Program-made: the position numbers and the translations under genes
NCBI GenBank assembly: GCA_963750195.1
Contig: CAVVPS010000012.1
Span: 62,001 to 126,000, forward strand
Reading direction: 5' to 3'
Length of the DNA stretch: 64,000 nt
Source: AP-15 sp963750195
Lineage (GTDB): Bacteria; Pseudomonadota; Alphaproteobacteria; ATCC43930; CGMCC-115725
Notes under the pieces: model-generated
The model's input: only the letters and a program-made list of their open reading frames with translations
Told to the model about the DNA's origin: nothing
The model's database searches: none
Shown: positions 1 through 8,653 of the stretch, piece after piece
Layout: every line of letters begins with the position of its first letter
Position numbering within the stretch: position 1 is the first letter of the stretch

Positions 1-515
1 CCGAGTTGGGCGAGCTCCTCGGTAAGGCGGGCGGTGGTCGCCATGGGACCAATCGACAGCGGCTGCTGCATCAGGATCGGGCCGGTGTCGAGCCCTTTTT
101 CCATCTGCATGATGGTGATTCCGGTTTCGTTGTCGCCCGCGAGCAAGGCGCGCTGGATCGGGGCGGCGCCGCGCCACCGCGGCAGCAGCGAGGCATGTAC
201 ATTGAGGCATCCAAGCCGCGGCGCCGTCAGCATCACCTGAGGCAGGATCAGCCCATAGGCGGCAACAACTGCAGCCTCGGCGCCGAGTGCGGCGAACCTC
301 GTCTGAGTCTCCTGGTCGCGCAGCCCAGGCGGGCAGCGGACCACGATCCCGTGCCGCTCCGCCAACAGCTGAACCGGTGAGGGTTGCAGACGATGACCCC
401 GGCCGGCCGGACGCGGCGGCTGCGTATAGACGGCGAGCAGCCGGTGCCCGGCCGCGATCAATGCCTCGAGGATCGTCGCAGCAAACGCCGGCGTGCCCAT
501 AAAGACCAGGTCCAA
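1..515 (-). CDS. fmt: Methionyl-tRNA formyltransferase, N-terminal part (cut by window edge)
   Basis: Transfers the formyl group of 10-formyl-THF to Met-tRNAfMet so that initiator tRNA can start translation. The reverse strand reads VFMGTPAFA near the start, RPAGRG about 30 residues in, and then NVHASLLPRWRGAAP, which carries the catalytic Asn and His of the formyltransferase fold. GLDTGPIL, with the third catalytic residue (Asp), follows. The C-terminal half lies beyond base 1. The start is either ATG at 500 or, in the usual family register, TTG at 515. The gene sits directly downstream of def on the same strand, the common def-fmt pairing of N-terminal formylation and deformylation. Identification is firm; only the start is unsure. 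Confidence 0.93.
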   Translation of the reverse strand, partial: MDLVFMGTPAFAATILEALIAAGHRLLAVYTQPPRPAGRGHRLQPSPVQLLAERHGIVVRCPPGLRDQETQTRFAALGAEAAVVAAYGLILPQVMLTAPRLGCLNVHASLLPRWRGAAPIQRALLAGDNETGITIMQMEKGLDTGPILMQQPLSIGPMATTARLTEELAQL

Positions 516-559
516 CGCGGCACTCCCCGCAGACGGCGGTCGTCGCCCGGCCGCTGGCG

Positions 560-1084
560 CTAGGCGGGGACGAGGGTCCGGTTGCGTTTCGACTTTGCGA
601 GCTTGCGCAGGATCATCCCGCGCTTGACCATTGAAATATGGTCGACAAAGAGGATGCCGTCCAAATGGTCGATCTCGTGCTGAACACAGGTCGCGAGCAG
701 CCCCGATGCCTCGATCTCGCGGATCTCGTTCTGGTAGTCGAGATAGCGCAGGCGAATCTTTTCCGGGCGGGTGACCTCGGCGTAGTGCTCGGGCAACGAC
801 AGACAGCCTTCGCTGCCGGTCGTCAGCTCCGGCGAGCGCCACAAGATCTCCGGGTTGGCCAGCATCATGGGCTGCGGCTTTTCCCCTTCGCGCGCGACAT
901 CAAGGACAATGACGCGCTTTGCGACCCCGACCTGGGGTGCGGCAAGGCCGACGCCGATCGCCTGGCGCATCGTCGCCAGCATGTCGTCCATCAGCCGGCG
1001 GACCTTATCGTCGACCGCGGCGACGGGCAGCGCCTTGATTTTGAGGCGCGGGTCAGGGGCGGTGATGATCGGTAGTAGGGCCAT
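560..1084 (-). CDS. def: Peptide deformylase
   Basis: Removes the N-formyl group from nascent proteins, using an active-site metal. All three family motifs are present in order: GVGLAAPQVG (motif 1), EGCLS with the metal-binding Cys (motif 2), and QHEIDHLDG with the HEXXH metal site (motif 3). The length of 174 residues from ATG at 1084 is normal. A TTG at 1093 extends the frame by three codons but is less likely. It lies 44 bases upstream of fmt on the same strand, so the two are probably co-transcribed. Confidence 0.96.
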   Translation of the reverse strand: MALLPIITAPDPRLKIKALPVAAVDDKVRRLMDDMLATMRQAIGVGLAAPQVGVAKRVIVLDVAREGEKPQPMMLANPEILWRSPELTTGSEGCLSLPEHYAEVTRPEKIRLRYLDYQNEIREIEASGLLATCVQHEIDHLDGILFVDHISMVKRGMILRKLAKSKRNRTLVPA

Positions 1085-1148
1085 CGGACGCAAATCTAGA
1101 TAAGGGACCGGCCACGCAGCGTCAATCCGCCGGGACCGATGCAGACCC

Positions 1149-2219
1149 TCAGGCTGGTCCGATCGCTGCTAGAAAATCCGCCATGATTTGCTCTGTCGGC
1201 CGGCGCAGGATGGTCTCGTTGGTGACGAGTTCGAACTCGGCCGCCGCCGAAGCCGCCAGCAGCGGCGGCCGGATCGAGATGCCGCGTGCTTTCAATCGCT
1301 CGGGCAGAGAAGCGGCGGCAGCGCCACAAATACGCAGTCGGGTAACATTGGTCGACGCCGCCGCGCGTAGCACCCGGACGGTGGGTTGTTCGCCCAATGC
1401 CCGGAACAGCGCGTCGGCCGCCGCGGCCGCCCATGCAAAACGCTCGACGAAGCCGTCGAGATAATGCAGCGCCACCGCCGCGTAAGGCCAAGCCTGCCGT
1501 AATCCGCCACCGAACATGCGGCGCTGATGGTAGAGCCCGTCGAGCAGATGCCTGGGGCCGGCGAGCACGGCCCCGCCGGCAGCGTTCAAATATTTGTAAA
1601 GCGACACGTAGACCGTGTCGAACGGCGCCGCGTAATCCGCCGGCGCGGTCCCGGTGTAGGGGGTGGCGAGAAACAGCCTCGCGCCGTCGAGATGCAGCCC
1701 GATCCCGCGATCGCGCGCGAAATCGGTGATCCGCCGCATCTCAGCAAGGTCGAAGACCTCGCCCGACAGGCGGCGCACCGGGCTTTCGATCGAGATCGCC
1801 GCGATCGGCGTTGTGACTCGGCCGGCTTCGGCGCGCGCCGCTTCGGCGATGACCTCGTCGAGCGTAAAGCTCGCTCGTTCGGCGGCGAGCGGGACCAGAG
1901 TCAGCCCGCTGAGCTCCTGCGCACAATCGCCGGTATCGGCGTAGAGATGGCTTTCGCGCTGGACCAGTACCCGGCGTCCCCGCTGCGCCAGAAGGCGAAC
2001 CGCGAGATGGTTGGCCAGCGTCCCTGAGGGCATGAAGATCGCCGCTTCCTTGCCGAGCAGTGCGGCCATGCGCTGTTCGAGCCGGGCAACGGCGCCGCCC
2101 AAGGAGAACTCGTCGGCTGCAATCCCGTCTTCCTCGGCGAGCCGGGCCAGGAGGTGCGAGTACTCGGCCGGCGAGAGCGCGAGGCCGTCGGAAGTAAAGT
2201 GGATCGCGCAATCTTGCAT
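1149..2219 (-). CDS. Threonine aldolase-like / beta-eliminating lyase family PLP enzyme
   Basis: A fold-type I PLP enzyme of the threonine aldolase family, expected to cleave L-threonine or another beta-hydroxy amino acid to glycine plus an aldehyde. The 356-residue frame shows the family start (HFTSDGLALSPAE), the cofactor-region segment MPSGTLANHLAVR, the Asp-containing HLDGARLF, and SLYKYLNAAGGAVLAG, whose Lys should form the Schiff base with PLP. ATG at 2219 begins the conserved N-terminus, so the start is good. It stands alone between def and a divergent exported-nuclease-like gene. The exact substrate cannot be read from sequence. Confidence 0.85.
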   Translation of the reverse strand: MQDCAIHFTSDGLALSPAEYSHLLARLAEEDGIAADEFSLGGAVARLEQRMAALLGKEAAIFMPSGTLANHLAVRLLAQRGRRVLVQRESHLYADTGDCAQELSGLTLVPLAAERASFTLDEVIAEAARAEAGRVTTPIAAISIESPVRRLSGEVFDLAEMRRITDFARDRGIGLHLDGARLFLATPYTGTAPADYAAPFDTVYVSLYKYLNAAGGAVLAGPRHLLDGLYHQRRMFGGGLRQAWPYAAVALHYLDGFVERFAWAAAAADALFRALGEQPTVRVLRAAASTNVTRLRICGAAAASLPERLKARGISIRPPLLAASAAAEFELVTNETILRRPTEQIMADFLAAIGPA

Positions 2220-2346
2220 CGCCCTACCCTGACGCTAGCGCGGCAGCCGCGAGGCCCCGGAAGCTCGTTTCTCGAGGCGCGGCCTCCGGCCGCGAGCTGA
2301 CACCGTCGCCACGGCGATGCTAGCATGAGCGATATCGGAGATCGCG

Positions 2347-3303
2347 ATGAAACCCGCGTATTTGTGCTTCACCCTCGTCTGCCTAGCGCAGATCTTTGCG
2401 ATCATGGCTCCCCGCGAAGCCAAGGCGTGGGGCCCGGAGGGCGACCGGATCGTCGGATTGGTCGCCGATCGGCTGCTGCAGGCGCACGACCCGGCGGTGC
2501 AAAAAAAGGTCGCGGCGATCCTGGCAACCGATAAGGACAACAGCTGGACCAAAACCGACATCGCCGGCGAGGCGACCTGGGCGGATGTGTTGATGGACAA
2601 GAGCCAGGAGGGGCGGGCTGCGACTGCGCAATGGCATTACCTCAAGCTCGACGCCGCCAGCCCTGATTTGGCCAGGGCCTGTTTCGGCCAACCCGAGCTG
2701 CCGGCGACGACACCGGCCATCCATGGTCCGCAACAGGATTGCATCATCGACAAGGTCAACGAGTTTGCCAGAGAACTTTACGATCCCGGCACTTCAGCCG
2801 GCGAGCGGCTGATGGCGCTGCGGTTCCTGCTGAACTTTACCGGAGATTTGCACCAGCCATTGGCTGCGATCGAACACCACGATCAGGGCGGCAACTGCAT
2901 TGCCGTGCTCCCGCCCGGCGCCAAGACGCCGGTCCGGCTCAGCATCTATTGGAATGATGTTCTAGTCACCGAGGCCGAGGGCAAGGACCCGATTACAGCG
3001 GCCGATCAGATCGTCACCGGTCTGAGCCCGGGCGACATCGCCAAATGGTCCAGCGGCACGCTCCAAGATTGGGCGCGCGAATCCTACGACATCGCCAAGA
3101 GTGTCGCTTACAGCTATCCCGCCGACTTGGTCGCCGGCAGACATGCCTTGCCACTTCGCCGAGGCGGAAAGGATTCCTGTGGGGCAATCTCGGTCTATCG
3201 GACCGATTCGGGCTATCAGGACCGCGCCATCGCCGCGGTCAGGGAGCAATTGGCCAAGGCCGGGGTGCGGCTCGCCTTCCTGTTGCGAGAAAACGTCCGG
3301 TAG
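2347..3303 (+). CDS. Exported S1/P1-nuclease family protein with degenerate zinc site
   Basis: Full-length (318 residues) member of the S1/P1 zinc nuclease family by overall pattern. It has a signal peptide ending AKA before Trp28, which would be the mature N-terminal Trp ligand, plus ATWAD (Asp80), WHYLKLDA (His97), TGDLHQP (Asp167) and HDQGGN. However, positions that bind zinc in the family are changed: the His of WGxxGH is Asp33, the His of LLHFxGD is Asn163, the His of QPLH is Ala173, and the LHxxWD segment reads LSIYWND (His to Ser199). With about half the ligands gone, trinuclear zinc catalysis looks impossible. It is probably a secreted non-catalytic homologue. The frame is intact, so this is not simple gene decay. 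Confidence 0.8.
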   Translation: MKPAYLCFTLVCLAQIFAIMAPREAKAWGPEGDRIVGLVADRLLQAHDPAVQKKVAAILATDKDNSWTKTDIAGEATWADVLMDKSQEGRAATAQWHYLKLDAASPDLARACFGQPELPATTPAIHGPQQDCIIDKVNEFARELYDPGTSAGERLMALRFLLNFTGDLHQPLAAIEHHDQGGNCIAVLPPGAKTPVRLSIYWNDVLVTEAEGKDPITAADQIVTGLSPGDIAKWSSGTLQDWARESYDIAKSVAYSYPADLVAGRHALPLRRGGKDSCGAISVYRTDSGYQDRAIAAVREQLAKAGVRLAFLLRENVR

Positions 3304-3679
3304 CCGGTATGGCGATCAGCGCTCTCGCGCCGGGTTGGCCCTGAATCAGGGCGGCGGCGATTTCGACAGGGTCATCCTCGGCGCCGGCAAGATATTCGAC
3401 CGCACGCAGCACCGGGGGATGCAGCCGGTCGCCTAGGTCGGCGAGCTCAGAGATCCGCACTGGCCGCCCGTCGAGGTCGCGAGCACATTTATGCAGAATG
3501 CGTTCAAGGACGAATGCGACGGTGACCTGGCCCGCAGACAGCGACGAGGCGATGCATCCGCGGGCATAGATCGCCAGCTCGTGCAACGCCTCCAGACTGC
3601 CGAAACGGTTGCGTTGCGTCTGATAGATCAACTGACGCTTGAGATGGGCCGCGGCCAGATCGACGATCGACTGGGTCAA
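3239..3679 (-). CDS. Unknown protein translationally coupled to pyrE
   Basis: A 146-residue frame starting at TTG (3679) that overlaps the pyrE stop codon (TTGA), a coupling arrangement common in this window. The protein is mostly helical in character, with an N-terminal segment MTQSIVDLAAAHLKRQL and a Leu/Ala/Glu-rich middle. It has no membrane segment and no motif that I recognise. Its last ~65 bases overlap the 3' end of the convergent nuclease-like gene. The low-complexity tail (GRRAAPRPWPIAP) falls inside that overlap, which suggests either an extended C-terminus or a lost stop. Function is unknown. Confidence 0.55.
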   Translation of the reverse strand: MTQSIVDLAAAHLKRQLIYQTQRNRFGSLEALHELAIYARGCIASSLSAGQVTVAFVLERILHKCARDLDGRPVRISELADLGDRLHPPVLRAVEYLAGAEDDPVEIAAALIQGQPGARALIAIPATGRFLATGRRAAPRPWPIAP

Positions 3680-4227
3680 CTAAAGTCACGCCACGTAAAC
3701 AGAGATTCGAAATTTATCCCCGCGTCTTTGAAGTTTTGGTCGGCGCCTTCGAGGCGGTCGACGATGGCGATAATCTTGACGATTGTACAGTCGCGCTGAC
3801 GGACCGCAGCCGCTGCCTGCATCACCGAGCCGCCGGTGGTGGTAACGTCCTCGAACAGGAGGACCCGCGCCCCGTTTTCGAGCAGCCCATCGATCCGCTG
3901 GTCGGTGCCGTGGCCTTTGGCTTCCTTACGCACAAAAAAGCCCTTGATCGGCTTCTCCGGCCAGCTCCTCGCGCACACGGCGGCGACGATCGGAATCGCG
4001 CCGATTTCCAATCCGCCGATATAATCGATCTGCTCATCTTTAATGCGGTCGAACAACAGGTCGGTGGCCAATGCCGCGCCTTCGGGATCGAACATCGTCC
4101 GCTTCATATCGAAGAAAAAGCTGCTCGACCGCCCGGAGGCGAGCAGGAAATCCCGCTGCTGCAGCAAGGAGTTGTGGCGGATGATGCCGAGAAGCCGTTG
4201 TCTTTTGGCCGGCAAATCCGCGCTCAT
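3676..4227 (-). CDS. pyrE: Orotate phosphoribosyltransferase
   Basis: Converts orotate plus PRPP to OMP in pyrimidine synthesis. The PRPP-binding signature is seen as VLLFEDVTTTGGSV. The catalytic Lys/Arg region (FFVRKEAKGHGT) and the N-terminal SGRSSSFFFDMKRTM also match the family. I chose ATG at 4227, preceded by AGAGGGACAGG, giving 183 residues. The frame is open upstream to 4524, but that part is Arg-rich and unlike any OPRTase. The downstream 146-residue gene starts inside its stop codon. Confidence 0.93.
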   Translation of the reverse strand: MSADLPAKRQRLLGIIRHNSLLQQRDFLLASGRSSSFFFDMKRTMFDPEGAALATDLLFDRIKDEQIDYIGGLEIGAIPIVAAVCARSWPEKPIKGFFVRKEAKGHGTDQRIDGLLENGARVLLFEDVTTTGGSVMQAAAAVRQRDCTIVKIIAIVDRLEGADQNFKDAGINFESLFTWRDFS

Positions 4228-4438
4228 CAGCCTGTCCCTCTTTGCCCTTGACGCCCGCCGAATTCGGCCTGCCGCCGCCCCGCATCCGCGCGTGATTGGC
4301 GGCGTCGCGCCGGCGCTTGTTAAAATTAAGCCTGAAGCTCGTTCGGGTGACAAGAGGGCAAAGATGCGGGCCGCGCGCTGCGCTCCGGAGGCCCCGAGGC
4401 GTCCGGGTCGATGGTTTAGACAGACTTCATGAAAAAAC

Positions 4439-5020
4439 TCACAGCTTCGCGCATGTGAACCAATCTGATATCGCTTCCCGTTCAAAAGCTGTCGCGTCGG
4501 CCAGCTCGCAGCAGCGGCCGTCACTCGAAGACATTAGTATCGCCGAGGCTTTGTAGAAACTGGCTACCGGGCGAAAGGTTGTGCCGCTATCATCAGTATA
4601 ATATAGGCAGACCACGAATAGCCCATGAACGTCCTCTTGCTTGAATTTGAACTCGGCGGCGGCCGTTTCAGACGGCGGTCCTGCGGCGAGTCTTTCGAGG
4701 TTATCAGGCGGCGCTAATATCTTCGATTTCTTTGTGGAGAGGTTAACCGTTCCTAACTTTACCATGATGTGTGCGGCAGCCTTCGTGCCGTCATTCTTAT
4801 ATTTGGCTACCCATGTAGTGTCCGGAGAAGCCGCTGATGTCCTTCCTGCATACGCCTCAGTTATGTGGAGCTCGGGACGGTCGGCACGGCTGACAATTCG
4901 AAAGTTGGCGATTGCGATGAGGATGCCGATCAACGGGAGACCCCATCCAATCCAACGGGTCTCGTTGATGAAAGTAAAGACATGACGCAGACGAGATGGG
5001 GGCAACCGTCTTTTATCCAT
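4439..5020 (-). CDS. Hypothetical single-pass membrane protein
   Basis: A 193-residue protein from ATG 5020 (GTG at 5035 is an alternative). A basic N-terminus (MDKRRLPPSRLRH) is followed by one hydrophobic helix (WIGWGLPLIGILIAIANF, about residues 24-41) and a soluble C-terminal domain of roughly 150 residues rich in beta-type sequence (TTWVAKYKNDGTKAA, GLFVVCLYYTDDSG). Positive-inside rules place the C-terminal domain in the periplasm. The gene is visibly AT-richer than its neighbours, with codon choices unlike theirs, which hints at acquisition. No family recognised. Confidence 0.6.
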   Translation of the reverse strand: MDKRRLPPSRLRHVFTFINETRWIGWGLPLIGILIAIANFRIVSRADRPELHITEAYAGRTSAASPDTTWVAKYKNDGTKAAAHIMVKLGTVNLSTKKSKILAPPDNLERLAAGPPSETAAAEFKFKQEDVHGLFVVCLYYTDDSGTTFRPVASFYKASAILMSSSDGRCCELADATAFEREAISDWFTCAKL

Positions 5021-5160
5021 TGACCGCAAAGTCACGCTTTCTGCCTAACGCACGAACGCAGATAAGTCATTCCCCCGCCGCGCCACTAAGAATCCGCTAA
5101 CCGGGTCATCAATCAGACGAGATTTCGCGCCTCGCTGTCGACCCCTGGCCGGGCCCGGGC

Positions 5161-5727
5161 TCAGAACGGGTCGAGCTCGGTATCCCAGTAGAGATAGTCG
5201 CGCCAGCTGTGGTGCAGATAGTTGGGCGGGAAGGCGCGCCCGTTCTGCTGCAGCATGTGAGTCGTCGGCTGCACCGGGCGATGGCGCGGGTACATGCCGC
5301 TCTCGCGCGGCAGCCGGTTGCCCTTCAGCAGGTTGCAGGTGCCGCAGGCGGTGACGACGTTGCTCCAAGTCGTGCGTCCGCCACGCGAGCGCGGCACCAG
5401 ATGGTCGAAGGTCAGGTCGTGCGAGGGATAAGGCTCGGCGCAATATTGGCAGGTGAAACGGTCGCGCAGAAACACGTTGAACCGGGTGAACGCCGGATGC
5501 CGTGCGGCCGGCACGTATTCCTTGAGCGAGACGACGCTCGGCAGCTGAATTTCGAGCGACGGGCTGTGCACCCGGACGTCATAGTGGTCGATGATGTTGA
5601 CCCGGTCGAGAAACACCGCCTTGATCGCGTCCTGCCATGACCACAGCGACAGCGGAAAATAGCTCAGCGGGCGAAAATCCGCGTTGAGCACCAAAGCGGG
5701 GCAGTTATCCAAGCAGGCCGTCACCAA
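5161..5727 (-). CDS. HNH endonuclease family protein
   Basis: A 188-residue HNH-domain protein of the widespread alphaproteobacterial type beginning PALVLNADFRPLSYFPLSLW. The HNH core is complete: FTCQYCAEPYP provides the first zinc-type Cys pair, LTFDHLVPRSRGGRTTWSN carries the catalytic His and Asn, and ACGTCNLLKGNR supplies the second Cys pair and final residue. The start is TTG at 5727 or GTG at 5724. These proteins are chromosomal and usually not linked to mobile elements. The precise DNA target is unknown, and nothing nearby suggests restriction-modification. Confidence 0.88.
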   Translation of the reverse strand: MVTACLDNCPALVLNADFRPLSYFPLSLWSWQDAIKAVFLDRVNIIDHYDVRVHSPSLEIQLPSVVSLKEYVPAARHPAFTRFNVFLRDRFTCQYCAEPYPSHDLTFDHLVPRSRGGRTTWSNVVTACGTCNLLKGNRLPRESGMYPRHRPVQPTTHMLQQNGRAFPPNYLHHSWRDYLYWDTELDPF

Positions 5728-5848
5728 GAACCGTTCCGCTGATCCTTGCTCGCAGGCCGGAATAGCACGCGATCGTGACAGCTTGATAACGGATCGGCCG
5801 CTTCACGACAAGATTGGGGGACGAAATGACGCGACGGATCTTCGCCGA

Positions 5849-6763
5849 TCAGCGGGTCGGCACCGGCTTTTCGCCGCGATAGTCGTAAAAGCCGCGGCCG
5901 GTCTTGCGTCCGAGCCAGCCGGCCTCGACATATTTGACCAGCAGCGGGCAAGGCCGGTACTTGCTGTCGGCGAGACCCTCATAAAGCACCTGCATGACCG
6001 ACAGGCAGGTGTCGAGCCCGATGAAATCGGCAAGTTCGAGCGGACCCATCGGGTGGTTGGCGCCGAGCCTCATCGCGGTGTCGATCGCCTCGACCGAACC
6101 CACCCCTTCATACAGCACATAGACCGCCTCGTTGATCATCGGCAGCAGAATCCGGTTGACGATAAAGGCTGGGAAATCCTCGGCTGCGACCGGGTTCTTG
6201 CCGAGCTTCAGCGCCAAGTCGCGGGTCAGCGCAAACGTCTGCTCGTCGGTGGCGATGCCGCGAATCAGTTCGACCAGGCTCATCACCGGCACCGGGTTCA
6301 TGAAATGCATGCCGATGAACTTGCCGGGGCGATCGGTCGATGCGGCAAGCCGGGTGATCGAGATCGACGAGGTATTGGTGGCGATCAGCGCGTCGGGTCT
6401 GAGATGCGGAGTCAGCTTTTTGAAGATCTGGCGCTTGACCTCCTCTTTTTCGGTCGCGGCCTCGATCACCATGTCGCAATCGTCGAACAGCGCATAATCG
6501 AGTCCGGTAGCGATGCGCGCCAGCGCGGCATGCTCTTCGGCCTCTTTGATTCTTCCGCGGGCAACTTGGCGCGCCAGGTTGCGCTCGATCGCCGCGCGCC
6601 CGCGCTGCAACGCGTCGTCGTCGATATCGGTCATGACGACATCGAAGCCGGCAAGGGCGCAGACATGGGCGATGCCGCCGCCCATCTGTCCGGCGCCGAT
6701 AACGCCGATGCGGCGTAGCCGCTCGAGAGTCGATGGTGCGGAAGACGGCGGGGCGGCGCTCAT
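5849..6763 (-). CDS. 3-hydroxybutyryl-CoA / 3-hydroxyacyl-CoA dehydrogenase
   Basis: NAD-dependent oxidation of 3-hydroxyacyl-CoA to 3-oxoacyl-CoA. The N-terminal Rossmann motif is VIGAGQMGGGIAHVCA (residues ~18-33). The catalytic-site segment is NTSSISITRLA followed by GMHFMNPVPVMSLVE with the catalytic His. The C-terminal dimerisation domain contains GANHPMGPLELADFIGLD. Length (304 residues) is a little over the usual ~285 because of a short Ser/Pro-rich N-terminus. The start codon overlaps the etfA stop (ATGA). It is the third gene of an etfB-etfA-hbd operon, the usual grouping that links acyl-CoA oxidation to the ETF electron carrier. Confidence 0.93.
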   Translation of the reverse strand: MSAAPPSSAPSTLERLRRIGVIGAGQMGGGIAHVCALAGFDVVMTDIDDDALQRGRAAIERNLARQVARGRIKEAEEHAALARIATGLDYALFDDCDMVIEAATEKEEVKRQIFKKLTPHLRPDALIATNTSSISITRLAASTDRPGKFIGMHFMNPVPVMSLVELIRGIATDEQTFALTRDLALKLGKNPVAAEDFPAFIVNRILLPMINEAVYVLYEGVGSVEAIDTAMRLGANHPMGPLELADFIGLDTCLSVMQVLYEGLADSKYRPCPLLVKYVEAGWLGRKTGRGFYDYRGEKPVPTR

Positions 6764-7706
6764 TGGCGGCGCTCCAGCTCATCAGCCAGTTCGGGCAGGA
6801 TTTTGAACAAATCGCCGACCAGGCCGTAATCGGCGATCTGAAAGATCGGCGCCTCCTCGTCCTTGTTGATGGCGACGATGACCTTCGAATCCTTCATGCC
6901 GGCGAGATGCTGGATCGCCCCGGAAATGCCGACCGCGATATAGAGTTCGGGAGCAACGATCTTGCCGGTCTGGCCGACTTGGTAATCATTGGGGACAAAG
7001 CCCGCGTCGACCGCGGCGCGCGAGGCCCCGACCGCCGCACCGAGCTTGTCGGCGACCTTTTCGAGCAGATGGAAATTGTCGCCCGACTGCATGCCGCGGC
7101 CGCCGGAGATGATAACCCGCGCGCTGGTTAGCTCCGGGCGCTCGGATTTCGAAAGCTCGGCGCGCACGAATTCGGAAAGCCCGGCCCCGACCCGGTCGAA
7201 GCGACGGTCTCGATCGGCGCTGCGCCGCCGGTCGCCTCGCCCGGTGGAAACGCAGTCCCGCGTACGGTGATGACCTTGATCGGGTCGTTCGACTGCACCG
7301 TCGCCAGCGCGTTGCCGGCATAGATCGGGCGCACGAAGGTGTCGGGCGAGACCACTGCGCTGATGTCGGAAATCTGCATCACATCGAGCAAGGCCGCGAC
7401 CCGCGGCATCACGTTCTTGCCTGCGGTCGTCGCCGGCGCCAGCAGATGGGTGTAGCCCTGGGCCAGTTCGACCAGCAGCGGCGCTAAGTTCTCGGCCAGC
7501 CCGTGTTCGTAAACGACATCGTCGGCGAGCAGCACGCGCTTGACGCCGGGTGCCTGCGCCGCCGCCTCGGCCACGGCGTGACAATCCTTGCCGGCCACCA
7601 GGACATCGACATCCGCCCCGGCAATCTCTTTGGCGGCAGCGAGCGCGTTAAGGGTCGCGGGCTTCAATACCCGGTTGTCGTGTTCGGCGACGACGAGAGC
7701 AGCCAT
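6760..7706 (-). CDS. etfA: Electron transfer flavoprotein alpha subunit (frameshifted)
   Basis: FAD-binding subunit that passes electrons from acyl-CoA dehydrogenases to ETF-quinone oxidoreductase. The N-terminal two thirds read from ATG 7706 (MAALVVAEHDNRVLKPATLN) down to APIETVAS. The C-terminal FAD domain (ELSKSERPELTSARVIISGG, then GQTGKIVAPELYIAVGISG and VAINKDEEAPIFQIADYGLV) is in another frame. One base appears to be missing near 7185-7188, where the plus strand has a C4 run. Restoring it gives a continuous protein of normal length (~315 residues). Both halves are highly conserved, so a sequence error is more likely than a dead gene. It overlaps etfB at its start and hbd at its end. 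Confidence 0.9.
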
Positions 7707-8455
7707 CAGATCACCCGCGCCTCGGTCTTGAGCTTGTCGATCAACTCCGCGACGGAGCCTACCTTATGCCCGCCCTGGCGCTTCGCCGGCTCCTCGACCT
7801 TGAGCACGATAAGGTGCGGGGTCACATCGACGCCGAGCGCCTCCGGTGTTGTCGTGGCAATCGGCTTTTTCTTAGCCCGCATGATGTTGGGCAACGAGGC
7901 ATAGCGCGGCTCGTTCAATCTGAGATCGGTGGTGACCACCGCCGGCAATTTGATCGCGATCGTTTCGAGCCCGCCATCGACCTCGCGCGTGACCTCGGCC
8001 TTTCCGTCGCCGATCGTAATTTTCGAGGCAAAGGTCGCCTGCGGCCAGCCGAGCAATGCCGACAGCATCTGGCCGGTCTGGTTGCTGTCGTCGTCGATCG
8101 CCTGTTTGCCGATGATCACGATCTCGGGTTTTTCCTCGAGGATCACCGCCTTCAACAGCTTGGCGACGGCAAGTGGCTGCAATTCCGTGTCGGACTGCAC
8201 CAGGACCCCGCGATCGGCGCCCATCGCCAAGGCGGTGCGGATCGTCTCCTGGCATTGTGCCGCACCGAGTGAGACCGCGATCACCTCGCTGACCGTGCCA
8301 GCCTCGCGCAGTCGCAACGCCTCTTCGACGGCGATCTCGTCGAACGGGTTCATCGACATCTTCACATTGGCGGTCTCGACCCCGCTGTGATCCGCCTTGA
8401 CCCGGATCTTGACGTTGTAGTCGATGACCCGCTTGACCGCGACCAGCGCTTTCAT
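7706..8455 (-). CDS. etfB: Electron transfer flavoprotein beta subunit
   Basis: 249-residue ETF beta subunit, AMP-binding partner of EtfA. It starts MKALVAVKRVIDYNVKIRVK at ATG 8455 behind GCGAGGAAG. The family signature region VDGGLETIAIKLPAVVTTDLRLNEPRYASLPNIMRAKKKP is intact (given here only as VVTTDLRLNEPRY for recognition). It also has the CETIRTALAMGADRG-like QETIRTALAMGADRG segment. Its TGA overlaps the etfA ATG. The longer open frame up to 8662 is not conserved and lacks a ribosome site. It is the first gene of the etfB-etfA-hbd operon and divergent from the APC permease at 8654. Confidence 0.96.
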   Translation of the reverse strand: MKALVAVKRVIDYNVKIRVKADHSGVETANVKMSMNPFDEIAVEEALRLREAGTVSEVIAVSLGAAQCQETIRTALAMGADRGVLVQSDTELQPLAVAKLLKAVILEEKPEIVIIGKQAIDDDSNQTGQMLSALLGWPQATFASKITIGDGKAEVTREVDGGLETIAIKLPAVVTTDLRLNEPRYASLPNIMRAKKKPIATTTPEALGVDVTPHLIVLKVEEPAKRQGGHKVGSVAELIDKLKTEARVI

Positions 8456-8653
8456 TTCTTCCTCGCATTTGCGGCGGCGCCGGCCTCGCCGCCCAAAAAG
8501 GGCCGGAATTGTGCACGTGCAAAGAGCGAAGGCAATAGCTTCGTCCGCCGGGCCGGCAACGCGGGCGCGATTGAAATCCGCCCGCCGATCGTCGTTAAAT
8601 GTTCCAAACGCCAAGGGCGGTAATCGCCCGACATCCGGAGCAGGAGGGCTATC

